This document shows, one piece after another, positions 6,637-15,341 of a DNA stretch of 64,000 nucleotides (positions are counted from its first letter, which is position 1; every line of letters begins with the position of its first letter). Under the pieces are notes generated by a model. It saw nothing but the letters and a program-made list of their open reading frames with translations. It ran no database searches and had not been told where the DNA came from. This DNA is from an uncultured bacterium. GTDB taxonomy: Bacteria > Bacillota > Clostridia > Oscillospirales > Oscillospiraceae. The DNA lies in assembly GCA_947383145.1 (NCBI GenBank), contig CANDCH010000002.1:124001-188000 (forward strand), in the 5' to 3' direction. The translations under genes and the position numbers were made by a program.

Positions 6637-8247
6637 TCAGTCGCACTCGATAACCGCCCGCTTCACCGCGGGGATGGAGGCGGGGGACACGGACAGCTCG
6701 TCGATGCCCACGCTCATGTAGAAGGCGGTGAGGGCGGTATTGGCGGCGGACTCGCCGCAGATGCCCACCCAGATGCCCGCGTCGTGGGCGGCCTTGGCGG
6801 TGCGCTCGATGAGGCGCAGGATGGCCGGGTGGCCGGAGTCGAAGAGGTGGCTGATATTGGCGTTCATCCGGTCGGCGGCCAGGGTGTACTGGGTCAGGTC
6901 GTTGGTGCCGATGGAGAAGAAGTCCACCTCCTTGGCCAGCACGTCGGCCATCACGGCGGCGGCGGGGGTCTCGATCATGATGCCGTACTCCACGTCCTGG
7001 CTGTAGGGCACACCCTCCTTGTCCAGCTCCTGCCGGACCTGGGCCAGGATGGTCTTGATCTCCAGCACCTGCTCCAGGTGGGTAATCATGGGGAACATGA
7101 TGTTCAGCTTTCCGTACACCGACGCCCGGAGCAGCGCCCGCAGCTGGGTGCGGAAGATGTTGGGCTGCTTCAGGCAGATGCGGATGGCCCGGTAGCCCAT
7201 GGCGGGGTTTTCCTCCCCCTTGATGCCGAAGTAGGGGGCCTGCTTGTCGCTGCCCAGGTCCAGGGTGCGCACCACCACCGGCCGGGGGGCCAGCCGGGCC
7301 AGCACTTCCTTATAGATCTCGAACTGGGCCTCCTCGGAGGGGAAGTCGGGGCTGTTGAGGTAGATGAACTCACTGCGGAACAGGCCCACGCCGCCGCCGC
7401 CCCGGGCGATGACGGCGTCGATGTCGTTGAGGCCGCCGATGTTGGCGCACACCAGCACCTTGTGGCCGCTCTTGGTGACAGCCTTGCGGTCCTTGAAGGC
7501 CTCCAGCGCCGCCTGGTCGGCCAGAAACGCCTCCCGCCGGCGGGTGAACTCCGTCCGGGCGGCCTCGTCGGGCTGGGGGAGCACCTCTCCGGTGGCGCCG
7601 TCGATGGCGATGAGGCCGGATTTGGGCAGCTTGTCATAGTCCTCCCCCATGCCCACGATGCAGGGGATGCCCAGCGTCCGGGCCAGGATGACGGAGTGGG
7701 AGGTGGATGAGCCCAGCTTGGTGACAAACCCGGCCACGTGGCTCTTGTCCAGCCGGACGGTCTGGCTGGGCAGCAGGTCCACCGCCGCCACGATCACCGG
7801 CTCGTCGGGGAAGTCGGCGGCATCGGGAATGCCCTTGAGCACCCGGATCAGCCGGTTGCCCACGTCCATCACGTCGGCGGCCCGGGCCTGCATGTACTCG
7901 TCGTCCATGGCCTTGAACATGGCGGCCAGGCCGTCGGCGGTCTCCCGCACGGCGTACTCCGCGTTAAAGCCCTTGTCCAGAAGCTCGTCGATGCCGTCGA
8001 TGAGGTCGGGGTCCTCCAGCATCATGCGGTGGATGTCAAATACCTGGGCCACGTTCTCGTCGGTGGCCCGGGCCTTGTCATACAGGGCGTCCAGCTCCCG
8101 GATGGCCTGGGCGGCGGCCTGCTCATAGCGCTGGTGCTGCTGGACGGGGTCCAACCCGGATTCCTTCACCACGGACAGGTCGGGCTCCTCCAGATAGAAC
8201 AGCGGGGCGACGGCCGCGCCGGCCGAGGCGGCAATTCCTTTTAACAT
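6637..8247 (-). CDS. ptsI: phosphoenolpyruvate-protein phosphotransferase (PTS enzyme I)
   Basis: Enzyme I takes phosphate from PEP and passes it to HPr at the start of the PTS cascade. At 536 residues it is slightly shorter than typical (about 570). The swivelling domain carries the phospho-histidine in GSSTSHSVILARTLGIP (His184). The PEP-binding barrel shows LFRSEFIYLN, FSIGTNDLTQYTLAADR and the active-site Cys in GICGES (about residue 497). An ATG with GGAGGACCC upstream fixes the start. No ptsH lies beside it here, unlike the common ptsHI pair. Its likely client in this window is the EIICBA permease at 35972-38107. Confidence 0.96.
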   Translation of the reverse strand: MLKGIAASAGAAVAPLFYLEEPDLSVVKESGLDPVQQHQRYEQAAAQAIRELDALYDKARATDENVAQVFDIHRMMLEDPDLIDGIDELLDKGFNAEYAVRETADGLAAMFKAMDDEYMQARAADVMDVGNRLIRVLKGIPDAADFPDEPVIVAAVDLLPSQTVRLDKSHVAGFVTKLGSSTSHSVILARTLGIPCIVGMGEDYDKLPKSGLIAIDGATGEVLPQPDEAARTEFTRRREAFLADQAALEAFKDRKAVTKSGHKVLVCANIGGLNDIDAVIARGGGGVGLFRSEFIYLNSPDFPSEEAQFEIYKEVLARLAPRPVVVRTLDLGSDKQAPYFGIKGEENPAMGYRAIRICLKQPNIFRTQLRALLRASVYGKLNIMFPMITHLEQVLEIKTILAQVRQELDKEGVPYSQDVEYGIMIETPAAAVMADVLAKEVDFFSIGTNDLTQYTLAADRMNANISHLFDSGHPAILRLIERTAKAAHDAGIWVGICGESAANTALTAFYMSVGIDELSVSPASIPAVKRAVIECD

Positions 8248-8310
8248 GACGGGTCCTCCATTTCTTGGCAGTTTTGGACAGCGCGCGCCGGAGCACGCAA
8301 TCTATCTTTG

Positions 8311-8339
8311 TGTATAACATAGAATGGGGAATTGTGCAA
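8311..8339 (-). promoter_or_regulatory. sigma-A promoter of ptsI
   Basis: The minus strand reads TTGCAC (8339-8334), 17 bases, TATACA (8316-8311), 64 bases before the ptsI ATG. Confidence 0.7.
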
Positions 8340-8389
8340 TGGGGACGGGCGAAAAAAATGAAAATTTTCTTCACCGGCGGCGAGGCCTC

Positions 8390-8418
8390 TTGCAAAAAGG
8401 GGCCGTTCCTGGTATAAT
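8390..8418 (+). promoter_or_regulatory. sigma-A promoter of the RecD2 gene
   Basis: TTGCAA (8390-8395), 17 bases, TATAAT (8413-8418), 35 bases before the ATG. Confidence 0.85.
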
Positions 8419-8452
8419 ACGCTAAAACGTTTGTTTGGACGGAGGGGCCGGC

Positions 8453-10675
8453 ATGGAACTTGAGCGGACGGAGCAGAACCACGTGGAGGGCACGGTGTCT
8501 GCGGTGCTGTTTCGCAATGAGGAGAATGGCTACACGGTGCTGCGGCTGGACTGCGGCGAGGCGGGGGAGGTGACGGCGGTGGGCTGTATGCCCGGGGCCG
8601 CCCCCGGCGAGGCGCTGGAGCTGGAGGGCTCCTGGGGCCGCCACCCCAGCTATGGCGAGCAGTTCAAGGCGGACGTGGTCGCCCGCCGTATGCCCGTGGG
8701 GGAAAAGGCGGTGTACGAGTACCTGGCCTCCGGCGCGGTGAAGGGGGTCCGCATGGGGCTGGCCCGGCAGATTGTGGACCGGTTCGGGGCGGACGCCCTG
8801 GCGGTCATTGAGAACGAGCCGGAAAAGCTGTGTGAAATCCGGGGGGTGTCCCCCAAGCGGGCAAAGGCCGTCAGCGAGGACTTCCGGCAGAAAATGGGGA
8901 TGCGGCGGCTGGCGGAATTCCTGTCGGAGCACCGGCTCCCCCTGGCGGCCGCCATGCCGCTGTACAAGCGGTTTGGCGACCTGGCGGTGGACGTGGTCCG
9001 GGACAACCCCTACCTGCTGGCTGATCGGACGCTGGAGATCCCCTTCGCCCAGGTGGACGCCCTGGCCATTGAGCTGGGCGTGGCGGGGGACGACCCCCAG
9101 CGGGTGGAGTCCGCCCTCATCTTCGAGCTGGACCACAACGCCGACAACGGCCACGTGTTCCTGCCGGAAAGCAAGCTGCTGGGCGCCACCGCCGCCCTCA
9201 TCGGGGTGGAGGGGGACTGCCTCGCCCAGGGGCTGGACGCCCTCATCGAGCGGGGGGAGGTGGTCCGGGAGGACATCGCCGGGGTGACGGCCTGCTATCC
9301 CGCGGGGCTGTACGCCGCCGAGTGCTACGTGGCCCTGCGGCTGGGGGAGATGTGCCGCACGGAAATCCATCCCCCCCAGGGGCTGGGGAAGCTCATCAAC
9401 GCCATCCAGAGGGAGCAGGACATCACCTACGCCGCCCAGCAACGCAGGGCTGTGGAGCTGGCCGCCTCCCGGCAGGTGATGCTCCTCACCGGCGGGCCGG
9501 GAACGGGCAAGACCACCTCCCTGCGGGGGGTGCTGGCCCTGTTCGACCAGCTGGGGCTGGAGACCGCCCTGGCCGCCCCCACCGGCCGGGCCGCCAAGCG
9601 GATGGGGGAAACCTGCGGAGCGGAGGCCCTCACCATCCACCGGCTTCTGGAGACCAAGCTGGACCCTTACACCGGCCAGCTGGCCTTCACCAAGAACCAG
9701 GACGACCCCCTGGAGGTGGACGCGGTCATCGTGGACGAGACCTCCATGGTGGACCTGTCCCTCATGGCGGCGCTTCTGGCGGCGCTGCGGGGGGACTGCC
9801 GCCTGGTGCTGGTGGGCGACCCGGACCAGCTGCCCTCGGTGGGCCCGGGCAGCGTGCTGGACCACCTGATCCGCTCCGGCGCGGTGCCCGCCGTCTCCCT
9901 CACCGAAATTTTCCGGCAGGCCCGGGAGAGCGCCATCGTCATGAACGCCCATGGGGTGAACCGGGGGAGCGTGCCCGCGCTGAACAACAAGTCCAGGGAC
10001 TTCTTCTACTTAGGGCGCCGGGACCCCGCGCGCACGGTGGACACCATCGTGGAGCTGTGCAAAACCCGCCTGCCCCAGAATATGGGCATACCAGCCGAGC
10101 AGATCCAGGTGCTCACCCCCACCCGGAAGCGCGGGGCGGGGACGGCGGCGCTGAACCGGGCCCTCCAGGAGGCGCTGAACCCCGCCGCCGAAGGCAAGGG
10201 GGAGCGGGCCTTCGGCCCCTATATCTTCCGGGAGGGGGACCGGGTGATGCAGGTCAAAAACAATTACGACCTGTTCTGGGAGGAGCCGGACACCGGGGCC
10301 AGGGACCTGGGGGTGTTCAACGGCGACATCGGCACCGTTCTGGAGGCGGCCGCCGGGGGGGTCACCGTGTCCTTCGACGGGCGGCTGGTGTCCTATCCCC
10401 CGGAGCTGCTGGGGGAGCTGGAGCCCGCCTACGCCGTCACCGTCCACAAGGCCCAGGGCAGCGAGTACCGGGCGGTGATCCTGGCCCTGTGCGACGTGCC
10501 CCCCTCCCTGCTGGCCCGGGGGGTGCTGTACACCGCCATCACCCGGGCCCGGGAGCTGTTCATCCTGGTGGGCGACGGGGAGCTGATGGCCCGGATGACC
10601 GCCAACGACCGCCAGGCCCGGCGGTACTCCGCCCTGCGCACCCGCCTGCTGCGGGAGCTGGGGCGGGAGGGCTGA
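8453..10675 (+). CDS. recD2: RecD2-type ATP-dependent DNA helicase
   Basis: A stand-alone RecD-like superfamily 1B 5'-3' helicase of 740 residues, which in Bacillota works without RecBC in repair and fork processing. An N-terminal OB-like part (VEGTVSAVLFRNEENGYTVL) is followed by helix-hairpin-helix segments (ENEPEKLCEIRGVSPKRAKA). The helicase motifs are I GGPGTGKTT (about 347-355), II VDETSMVD, III GDPDQLPSVGPG, and the C-terminal AVTVHKAQGSEYRAV plus VLYTAITRARELFILVG. The ATG at 8453 is preferred to an in-frame TTG at 8435 because GGACGGAGGGG precedes it. It is monocistronic, with its own promoter and terminator. Confidence 0.94.
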   Translation: MELERTEQNHVEGTVSAVLFRNEENGYTVLRLDCGEAGEVTAVGCMPGAAPGEALELEGSWGRHPSYGEQFKADVVARRMPVGEKAVYEYLASGAVKGVRMGLARQIVDRFGADALAVIENEPEKLCEIRGVSPKRAKAVSEDFRQKMGMRRLAEFLSEHRLPLAAAMPLYKRFGDLAVDVVRDNPYLLADRTLEIPFAQVDALAIELGVAGDDPQRVESALIFELDHNADNGHVFLPESKLLGATAALIGVEGDCLAQGLDALIERGEVVREDIAGVTACYPAGLYAAECYVALRLGEMCRTEIHPPQGLGKLINAIQREQDITYAAQQRRAVELAASRQVMLLTGGPGTGKTTSLRGVLALFDQLGLETALAAPTGRAAKRMGETCGAEALTIHRLLETKLDPYTGQLAFTKNQDDPLEVDAVIVDETSMVDLSLMAALLAALRGDCRLVLVGDPDQLPSVGPGSVLDHLIRSGAVPAVSLTEIFRQARESAIVMNAHGVNRGSVPALNNKSRDFFYLGRRDPARTVDTIVELCKTRLPQNMGIPAEQIQVLTPTRKRGAGTAALNRALQEALNPAAEGKGERAFGPYIFREGDRVMQVKNNYDLFWEEPDTGARDLGVFNGDIGTVLEAAAGGVTVSFDGRLVSYPPELLGELEPAYAVTVHKAQGSEYRAVILALCDVPPSLLARGVLYTAITRARELFILVGDGELMARMTANDRQARRYSALRTRLLRELGREG

Positions 10676-10682
10676 CACAGAA

Positions 10683-10720
10683 AAACAGCCGCGCGGCGCG
10701 GAAGCGCCGTGCGGCTGTTT
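10683..10720 (+). terminator. terminator of the RecD2 gene
   Basis: A 17-bp stem (one G-U) from AAACAGCCGCGCGGCGC to GCGCCGTGCGGCTGTTT around a GGAA loop, followed by GGTTTGG. The T-run is embedded in the stem end. Confidence 0.8.
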
Positions 10721-10737
10721 GGTTTGGATTGCGAAGC

Positions 10738-10761
10738 CTCAGTTCTTCAGGCCCTCCGCCC
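10738..10761. repeat. duplicate of the pgm 3' end flanking the tandem array
   Basis: These 24 bases match 11110-11133, the last codons and stop of pgm, with two mismatches (ctcag, ttcttcagg, ccctccgccc). The two copies bracket the 110-bp tandem repeats. Confidence 0.75.
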
Positions 10762-10770
10762 TCGTCGGCG

Positions 10771-11093
10771 CAAGCTCCATACCGTCCGGCCCGCCGCCAG
10801 CGGCAGCCCGGACTCATTTCGCTGCGCCTCCTCTCCCCACAAAGCCAAAGGCCGGCTTTGCGGGGGCCCCGTTTTCGGTGCAAGCTCCATACCGTCCGGC
10901 CCGCCGCCAGCGGCAGCCCGGACTCATTTCGCTGCGCCTCCTCTCCCCACAAAGCCAAAGGCCGGCTTTGCGGGGGCCCCGTTTTCGGTGCAAGCTCCAT
11001 ACCGTCCGGCCCGCCGCCAGCGGCAGCCCGGACTCATTTCGCTGCGCCTCCTCTCCCCACAAAGCCAAAGGCCGGCTTTGCGGGGGCCCCGTT
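10771..11093. repeat. three tandem copies of a 110-bp intergenic repeat
   Basis: Units start at 10771, 10881 and 10991. Units 1 and 2 are identical over 110 bases, and unit 3 is identical until it diverges at gttt near 11094. Each unit runs from caagctccataccgtccgg to cgggggccccgttttcggtg and contains a small inverted pair (aaagcc / ggcttt). Open frames across it come from the repeat period not disrupting the frame and are not credible genes. It fills the whole recD2-pgm gap. Confidence 0.97.
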
Positions 11094-11110
11094 TATGGAG
11101 CGGCCTTCGC

Positions 11111-12835
11111 TCAGCTCTTCAGGTCCTCCGCCCAGGCGGAGTAACGGGCCACCTTGTCGGCGCAGTCGGCCTGGCTGGCCCCCTGGGCCAGTATGTACAC
11201 CTTCACCTTGGGCTCGGTGCCGGAGGGCCGCACGATGACGGAGGTGCCGTCCGCCAGCTCGTAGCGCAGCACGTTGGAGCCGGACAGCTCCATGGAGGTC
11301 TTCTCCCCGGTGGCGGCGTCCACCACAGACCCGTCCTTGTAGTCCTTCCAGGTCTTGACGGCCTCGCCGCCCACCTCCTTGGGGGGCTGGGCGCGGAGAT
11401 TGGCCATCAGGTCGGCCATCTTTTTCAGGCCGTCCAGGCCAGGCATCACCAGGTTCATGGTGCGCTCGCCGTAGTTGCCGTACTTCTCGTACAGCTTCAT
11501 CAGGGCGTCGTACAGGGTCATGCCCTGGCCGGCGTACCACGCCGCCATCTCCGTGAGGGCCACGGCGGCGGTGACGGCGTCCTTGTCCCGGACGTAGCTG
11601 CCCAGCATGTAGCCGTAGCTCTCCTCATAGGACATGATGACGTTCCCCTCGCCGCTGGCCTCCAGCTGGTCCTTCTTCTGGGCCAGGAACTTGAAGCCGG
11701 TGAAGGTGTCGAAGCAGGCCAGGCCGTTGACCTCGGCCACCTTGCGGGCCATCTCGGTGGTGACCAGGGACTTGAGGGCCACCGGGTTGGCGGGGAGCTT
11801 CCCGGTGCGCTTCATGGCGCCGATGAGGTAGTCCAGCAGCAGCACGCCGGTCTGGTTGCCGGAGAGCACCTTGAACTGGCCGTCGGAGGTGCGCACCATA
11901 ATGCCCACCCGGTCGGCGTCGGGGTCGGAGCCCAGGATGAAGTCCGCGCCCTCCTTATTGGCCAGCTCCACCGCCAGATAGAAGCCCTCGGGGTTCTCCG
12001 GGTTGGGGGAGGCCACGGTGGGGAAGTCGCCGTCGATGACCATCTGCTCGGGCACGCAGATCACGTGCTTCATGCCCAGGCGGCGCAGGGCCTCGGGGAT
12101 GAGCTTGTGGCCGGTGCCGTGGAAGGGGGTGAACACCATCTTGAAGGTGTCCGCCACCGCGTCCACCGCCGCCTGGTCGTTCACCTGGGCCATGACGTTG
12201 GCCAGGAACTTCTCGTCGGTCTCCGCCCCCATGAGGGTGATGAGCCCCTCGGCCACCGCCTTGTCGTAGTCCATGGCCTTGGCGGCGAACACGTCGGACT
12301 CCTTCATGATCTTGGCCACCTCGTCGGCGTGGACGGGGGGCAGCTGGGCGCCGTCGGACCAGTACACCTTATAGCCGTTGTACTCCTTGGGGTTGTGGCT
12401 GGCGGTGATGTTGATGCCGGCGATGCAGCCGTACTCCCGGATGGCGAAGGACAGCTCGGGAGTGGGGCGCAGGGATTCGAACAGCCGGGTGGGAATGCCG
12501 TTGGCGGCCATGATGCAGGCGGCCTCCCGGGCGAAGGCGTCGGAGTTGTTGCGGCAGTCGAAGCAGACGGCCACGCCCTTCTTCACCGCCTCGGGGCCCT
12601 CGTTGAGGATCACCTGGGCGAAGGCCTGGGTGGCGTGGCGGATGACGTGGATGTTCATGCGGTACAGGCCCACGCCCATGGTGCCCCGCAGCCCGGCGGT
12701 GCCGAACTCCAGCTGGGAGAAGAAGCGGGATTCGATCTCCTTCTCGTCCCCGGCGATGGCGGCCAGCTCCGCCTTCTCCGCCTCGGACAGGGCGGGGGAG
12801 TTCAGCCACTGCTCGTAGTTCTTTTTGTAGTCCAT
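11111..12835 (-). CDS. pgm: phosphoglucomutase/phosphomannomutase
   Basis: An alpha-D-phosphohexomutase of 574 residues (the PgcA/YhxB-type length) that interconverts hexose 1- and 6-phosphates for envelope sugars and glycogen. The phosphoserine loop is TASHNPKEYNGYKVY (Ser146). An N-terminal FGTAGLRGTMGVG and the metal loop GSDPDADRVG follow family order, and the sugar/phosphate end is VRPSGTEPKVKVY. AAGGAGGAAG precedes the ATG. It lies 27 bases downstream of the M29 aminopeptidase on the same strand and probably shares its promoter. Its last 24 bases are duplicated beyond the 110-bp tandem array. Confidence 0.95.
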   Translation of the reverse strand: MDYKKNYEQWLNSPALSEAEKAELAAIAGDEKEIESRFFSQLEFGTAGLRGTMGVGLYRMNIHVIRHATQAFAQVILNEGPEAVKKGVAVCFDCRNNSDAFAREAACIMAANGIPTRLFESLRPTPELSFAIREYGCIAGINITASHNPKEYNGYKVYWSDGAQLPPVHADEVAKIMKESDVFAAKAMDYDKAVAEGLITLMGAETDEKFLANVMAQVNDQAAVDAVADTFKMVFTPFHGTGHKLIPEALRRLGMKHVICVPEQMVIDGDFPTVASPNPENPEGFYLAVELANKEGADFILGSDPDADRVGIMVRTSDGQFKVLSGNQTGVLLLDYLIGAMKRTGKLPANPVALKSLVTTEMARKVAEVNGLACFDTFTGFKFLAQKKDQLEASGEGNVIMSYEESYGYMLGSYVRDKDAVTAAVALTEMAAWYAGQGMTLYDALMKLYEKYGNYGERTMNLVMPGLDGLKKMADLMANLRAQPPKEVGGEAVKTWKDYKDGSVVDAATGEKTSMELSGSNVLRYELADGTSVIVRPSGTEPKVKVYILAQGASQADCADKVARYSAWAEDLKS

Positions 12836-12862
12836 GGGTATCTTCCTCCTTCATAAAATAGA

Positions 12863-14104
12863 TCAAAACGCGAAATTGCCATTGGTAAACACAGGAATCT
12901 CCCGCCCGTCATGGGTGGTTCCCACAATGGACAGGTCCTCCGTCCCCACCATGAAGTCCACGTGGGTCATGGAGCGGTTCAGACCCGCAGCCTTCTGTTC
13001 TGCCTCGGACATATCCTCGCCGCCCTTGACGCAGCTGGGATACGCCTCTCCGAAGGCGAAATGACAGGAGGCGTTCTCGTCGAACAGGGTATTGAAGAAC
13101 AAAATACCCGTATTGCGGATGGGGGAGTCGCAGGGCACCAGGGCCACCTCGCCCAGGTAATGGGCGCCCTCGTCGGTGTCGATGGCGCGGCGGAGAATCT
13201 CCTCCCCCTGTCCGGCGTGTACGTCCACGATGCGGCCGCCCTTGAAGTCCAGATAGAAGTCCTTGACGAGGTTGCCGTCCATGGCCAGGGGCAGGGCGGC
13301 GTACACCCGGCCGTCCACCCCGTCCCAGCGGGGGGCGGTGAAAATCTCCTCGGTGGGGATGTTGGGCATGAACTCCACCCCCTCGGGGGTGTGGTCGCAG
13401 CCCCCGGCCCACACGTGGTTGTCCGGCAGGGCGACGGTCAGATCGGTGCCCAGGGAATTGGCGTAACGGAGGGTCTTAAACTGGTGCCCGTTGAGGATTT
13501 CAGCCCGGCGGGCGATGGTGTCCACCACCTGCCGCCACCGCTCCACCGCCTTCCCGTCCCCGGTGATCCGGCACACGGAGAAGATGGCCTCCCACAGGGC
13601 GTCCACGGCTTCCTCCCCCTTTTTGTCCGGGAACGCCTTCTCCGCCCAGGCGGGGGTGGGATGGGCCCCCACGCACCACTGGAATTTGTTGGCGGTCAGC
13701 GCGTCAAAGTAGGGCCTGGTCGGGGGGCCGGAGGCCTTCCGGCGGGCCTGGATGCGGGCGGGGTCCACACCCTTGAGCAGCTCCGGGTTGGAGCCGGTGA
13801 AGGACAGCCGGGGGCTCTTCTGCTCCAAAAGCCAGTCCACCCGGGCCTTCATATAGCTGGGGTACTCGCCGAACACGGCGGGGTCCGCCCGGAGAAAGCT
13901 CTCCCGGGTGATAAAGTCGTCCCCGTAGTAGGGGACTACGTTCCGGGCCCCGCGGTCAAAGCAGGCGGCCACGCACTGCCGGGTGAGGGCGGCGAATTCC
14001 ACATTGCTCTCAATGCTGGGGGTCTGCCCCGGCTGGACGTTCAGGCCCACCTCCACCAGAAGGCGGGCGTACTCGTTGAGCTTTGCCTCGAATTCCTGGA
14101 CCAT
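12863..14104 (-). CDS. M29-family aminopeptidase
   Basis: A metal-dependent aminopeptidase of the thermophilic/AmpS (M29) family, 413 residues, trimming N-terminal residues from cytosolic peptides. It matches the family in the N-terminal VGLNVQPGQTPSIESNVE and in the metal-site region. The latter runs through AHYLGEVALVP, NTLFDENASCHFAFGEAYP and HVDFMVGTEDLSIVGTTHDG. The ATG at 14104 is chosen because AAAAGGAG lies nine bases upstream and homology begins at MVQEFEAKLNEYARLL. It is the first gene of a two-gene unit with pgm. Confidence 0.92.
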   Translation of the reverse strand: MVQEFEAKLNEYARLLVEVGLNVQPGQTPSIESNVEFAALTRQCVAACFDRGARNVVPYYGDDFITRESFLRADPAVFGEYPSYMKARVDWLLEQKSPRLSFTGSNPELLKGVDPARIQARRKASGPPTRPYFDALTANKFQWCVGAHPTPAWAEKAFPDKKGEEAVDALWEAIFSVCRITGDGKAVERWRQVVDTIARRAEILNGHQFKTLRYANSLGTDLTVALPDNHVWAGGCDHTPEGVEFMPNIPTEEIFTAPRWDGVDGRVYAALPLAMDGNLVKDFYLDFKGGRIVDVHAGQGEEILRRAIDTDEGAHYLGEVALVPCDSPIRNTGILFFNTLFDENASCHFAFGEAYPSCVKGGEDMSEAEQKAAGLNRSMTHVDFMVGTEDLSIVGTTHDGREIPVFTNGNFAF

Positions 14105-14216
14105 TGGCGTCGTCTCCTTTTGGGGGAAGTCACCGGGTTTCGCCCGCTCACGGCGCGAACGCCCCCTGATTGTCACTTTGCCGGAAAATCCCAGCTCAAC
14201 CCCATGATATATGGGA

Positions 14217-14245
14217 ATTATACCATATCGAAACGGAAAACACAA
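14217..14245 (-). promoter_or_regulatory. sigma-A promoter of the aminopeptidase-pgm unit
   Basis: The minus strand reads TTGTGT (14245-14240), 17 bases, TATAAT (14222-14217). Confidence 0.75.
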
Positions 14246-14251
14246 TTCCAT

Positions 14252-14280
14252 TTGCATTTTTTTCTGGATGGAGATATAAT
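14252..14280 (+). promoter_or_regulatory. sigma-A promoter of asnA
   Basis: TTGCAT (14252-14257), 17 bases, TATAAT (14275-14280), 34 bases before the ATG. It is divergent from the aminopeptidase promoter. Confidence 0.85.
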
Positions 14281-14314
14281 GGCTTATCTTTGATGAAGTA
14301 AAGGGGTAAAGCCT

Positions 14315-15328
14315 ATGCTGACCACCGTGATTCCCCAGGGGTACGCCCCCCTACTGAACCTGTACGACACCCAGAAGGCCATCGGCCTGCTCAAGCGCCT
14401 GTTTGAGGACGACCTGGGCGGCTCCCTGAACCTGCGGCGGGTGTCCGCCCCCCTGTTTGTGGAGGCGTCCACCGGCCTCAACGACGACCTGAACGGCGTG
14501 GAGCGCCCGGTGTCCTTCGACGTGCCCGACGCGGGCCGGGAGGCCCAGGTGGTCCACTCCCTGGCCAAGTGGAAGCGCATGGCCCTGCACCGCTACCAGT
14601 TCTCCGTGGGCGAGGGGCTGTACACCGACATGAACGCCATCCGCCGGGACGAGGAGCTGGATAACCTCCACTCGGTCTATGTGGACCAGTGGGACTGGGA
14701 GAAGGTCATCGCCCCCCGGGACCGCAACGAGGACTACTTAAAAGGGGTGGTGCGCGCCATTATCAGCGCCCTGGCCAACACCCAGGCCACCCTGCGCTCG
14801 GCGTATCCCCAGCTCACCGCCCTGCCCCTCCTGGACCGGGAGGTGTCCTTCGTCACCGCCCAGGAGCTGGAGGACCTGTGGCCGGAGCTGTCCCCCAAGG
14901 AGCGGGAGGACGCCTGGGTGAGGGACCACCCCACCACCTTCCTCATGGGCATCGGCGGGGCGCTGAAATCCGGGAAGCCCCACGACGGCCGGGCCCCGGA
15001 CTACGACGACTGGTCGCTGAACGGGGACATTCTGCTGTGGAACGCCCTGCTGGGCCATGCCTTTGAGATCTCCTCCATGGGCATCCGGGTGTCCCCGGAG
15101 TCCCTGGACGAGCAGCTCACCGCCGCCAAGTGCGGCCACCGGCGGGAGCTGCCCTTCCACAAGGCCCTGCTGGCCGGGGAGCTGCCCCTCACCATCGGCG
15201 GGGGCATCGGGCAGAGCCGGGTGTCCATGTACCTGCTGGGCAAGGCCCACATCGGGGAGGTCCAGGCCTCTGTCTGGGACCCCCGCACCATCGCGGCCTG
15301 CAAAGAGGCGGGCGTGATTCTGCTGTAG
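14315..15328 (+). CDS. asnA: aspartate-ammonia ligase
   Basis: Ammonia-dependent asparagine synthetase, 337 residues, making asparagine from aspartate, ammonia and ATP. It belongs to the class II aminoacyl-tRNA-synthetase-like AsnA family. Family signatures include NLRRVSAPLFVEASTGLND, DVPDAGREAQVVHSLAKWKR and EGLYTDMNAIRRDE. Near the C-terminus are LPFHKALLAGELPLTIGGG and GQSRVSMYLLGKAHIGEVQ. AAAGGGG precedes the ATG, and the length is normal. The S41-type lipoprotein begins 13 bases after its stop, so the two may share a transcript even though base composition changes sharply there. Confidence 0.97.
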   Translation: MLTTVIPQGYAPLLNLYDTQKAIGLLKRLFEDDLGGSLNLRRVSAPLFVEASTGLNDDLNGVERPVSFDVPDAGREAQVVHSLAKWKRMALHRYQFSVGEGLYTDMNAIRRDEELDNLHSVYVDQWDWEKVIAPRDRNEDYLKGVVRAIISALANTQATLRSAYPQLTALPLLDREVSFVTAQELEDLWPELSPKEREDAWVRDHPTTFLMGIGGALKSGKPHDGRAPDYDDWSLNGDILLWNALLGHAFEISSMGIRVSPESLDEQLTAAKCGHRRELPFHKALLAGELPLTIGGGIGQSRVSMYLLGKAHIGEVQASVWDPRTIAACKEAGVILL

Positions 15329-15341
15329 AGGGGGCTCATCC

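Noticed and set aside
10771..11093. CRISPR array
   Set aside because: The repeats are directly abutting 110-bp units with no unique spacers and no cas gene nearby.
14315..15328. Antisense frames within asnA
   Set aside because: Shadow frames of a clearly conserved gene.
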